NCBI GenBank assembly: GCA_016177165.1
Contig: JACOVT010000046.1
Location: forward strand, 1-13,559
Source of the DNA: Microcaldota archaeon
Lineage (GTDB): Archaea > B1Sed10-29 > JACOVT01
DNA: 13,559 nucleotides
Direction: 5' to 3'
Positions within the stretch are counted from its first letter, which is position 1. The number at the start of each line of letters is the position of its first letter. The notes under the pieces were generated by a model that did no database searches, had not been told where the DNA came from, and saw nothing but the letters and a program-made list of their open reading frames with translations. A program made the translations under genes and the position numbers. Of the stretch, positions 12,773 through 13,559 are shown piece after piece.

Positions 12773-13559
12773 GTGGTTGAAGAAAACATTCATTCTATCC
12801 TTAGGTACAGCCTGGTTGGTTACTATGCTGTCCTCTTGTTTATTTTGTATTGGTCTGCTCTTTTTGGTCCTGAATTCGTCAATCAGTTTTCTAACGCGAT
12901 AATAACCTTGCTTTCCGGACCAGGACTTGGTTTTATCATTTTCAACGTTTACCATCACAGATATAAGGGAGACAAACAAACTGGCGAAGAAAGCCGAACA
13001 TACTTCAAAGAGTTTGAATCAATATTAGCTGCGCTTAATAAAAATAGGAAGAAAAAACTAACAATAGATAGAAACGCTCAGCGAGCGATACATGATGTAG
13101 CTCTCAGCGAAAATGAGGGGGTGCAAAATAGAATCTTCTTTCTAAGTTCAAGAGCACACACCTTTGGTGCGATCCATCTATCAACGGAAATCGTCATCGT
13201 ATTTGCTATGTTGCTTGGATCATTCATGTTCAAGACACTTGATATACACTTGTTTTACATTATACTTGCTATACTTGTCTCACTTGCCGTTATAAAAGTT
13301 TTCCCAAGTTTGATGGATAAAGACCTGAAATTAATCGACGAGCTTGAGTGCACATGGATGCGCGAACCAAAAAACAGAGATAAAATTAATGATTTGATTA
13401 AAAGCTATTTGAAATGGAATAAACAGCCACCCGCGTCGTCCTTGCAACGACCAAAATCAAGTCCGCGTGCGAAAAATAATACAGTTTTCACAAAACTTCA
13501 GTATCTTGCGATAGTAGTTCTTATTGTAAACGTTATCTTTATTTTGTTTTGGATTTCTA
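12773..13559 (+). CDS. Multi-pass membrane protein, unknown function (3' partial)
   Basis: The open frame runs from GTG 12773 to the last base without a stop. GAGGAG at 12761-12766 is an excellent Shine-Dalgarno site 6 nt upstream, and an in-frame TAA (12770-12772) precedes the GTG, fixing the start. The visible 262 residues have two N-terminal hydrophobic segments (near 11-33 and 41-58), a basic cytoplasmic-type loop with RKKKLTIDRNAQRAIHD, two more segments near 135-175 (IVIVFAMLLGSFMF and FYIILAILVSLAV), a basic polar stretch, and another at the end (LQYLAIVVLIVNVIFIL). The region is AT-rich. It sits directly behind the ATPase gene, so the pair could be one operon. I do not recognise the family. 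Confidence 0.8.
   Translation, partial: MVEENIHSILRYSLVGYYAVLLFILYWSALFGPEFVNQFSNAIITLLSGPGLGFIIFNVYHHRYKGDKQTGEESRTYFKEFESILAALNKNRKKKLTIDRNAQRAIHDVALSENEGVQNRIFFLSSRAHTFGAIHLSTEIVIVFAMLLGSFMFKTLDIHLFYIILAILVSLAVIKVFPSLMDKDLKLIDELECTWMREPKNRDKINDLIKSYLKWNKQPPASSLQRPKSSPRAKNNTVFTKLQYLAIVVLIVNVIFILFWIS

Noticed and set aside
12707..12979. A 90-residue minus-strand open frame
   Set aside because: It is antisense to the membrane protein gene, which has a strong ribosome-binding site and continuous hydrophobic segments.

Overview
The window reads as archaeal genomic DNA of moderate to high GC with AT-rich islands. The evidence is an archaeal-type FtsZ, an archaeal SRP RNA with an Alu domain, two membrane-anchored Lon-type protease domains, an Arch_ATPase-type NTPase, and TATA boxes placed 25-28 bp upstream of start codons or RNA 5' ends. 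That TATA spacing implies mostly leaderless mRNAs, with Shine-Dalgarno-like sites before some downstream operon genes. A DPANN-like lineage (Micrarchaeota or Diapherotrites type) would fit the disrupted tRNA and the gene mix, but no marker here proves it.

Layout. 1-2547: the 3' part of a large Ala/Gly/Pro-rich protein with an HEITH zinc-protease-like motif and a repeat-rich tail, then a small unknown protein. 2634-3660: a leaderless two-gene operon (DUF4258-like small protein and a NYN-domain nuclease), followed by three roughly 94-bp repeats whose hairpins are conserved with compensatory changes. 3690-5312: a degenerate D-2-hydroxyacid dehydrogenase-family protein and a phosphoribosyltransferase, divergently transcribed around one palindromic TATA box. 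5260-6866: a TM2-type membrane protein and FtsZ, both on the minus strand. 7025-7654: a class I methyltransferase. 7674-8259 (minus): a toxin-antitoxin-like pair, DUF4258-like plus YgiT-finger/AbrB. 8339-8616: SRP RNA. 8725-9240: a SET-domain protein. 9292-10723: two tandem membrane-anchored Lon-like (S16) proteases. 10764-11266: a RelB/RelE-type pair. 11285-11429: tRNA-Ser(GCU) interrupted in the D-loop by about 61 nt. 11509 to the end: a STAND/Arch_ATPase-like NTPase and a multi-pass membrane protein that runs off the window.

The region mixes housekeeping functions (division, protein targeting, tRNA, proteolysis) with small mobile-type modules (three toxin-antitoxin-like pairs and an ATPase/membrane-protein pair). 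The most unusual signals are the D-loop-interrupted tRNA-Ser, the covarying hairpin repeats beside the NYN nuclease operon, the dehydrogenase-fold protein that has lost its catalytic Arg and His, and a possible one-base frameshift at the end of the ATPase gene. All functional statements come from motif reading by eye; no database search was run.
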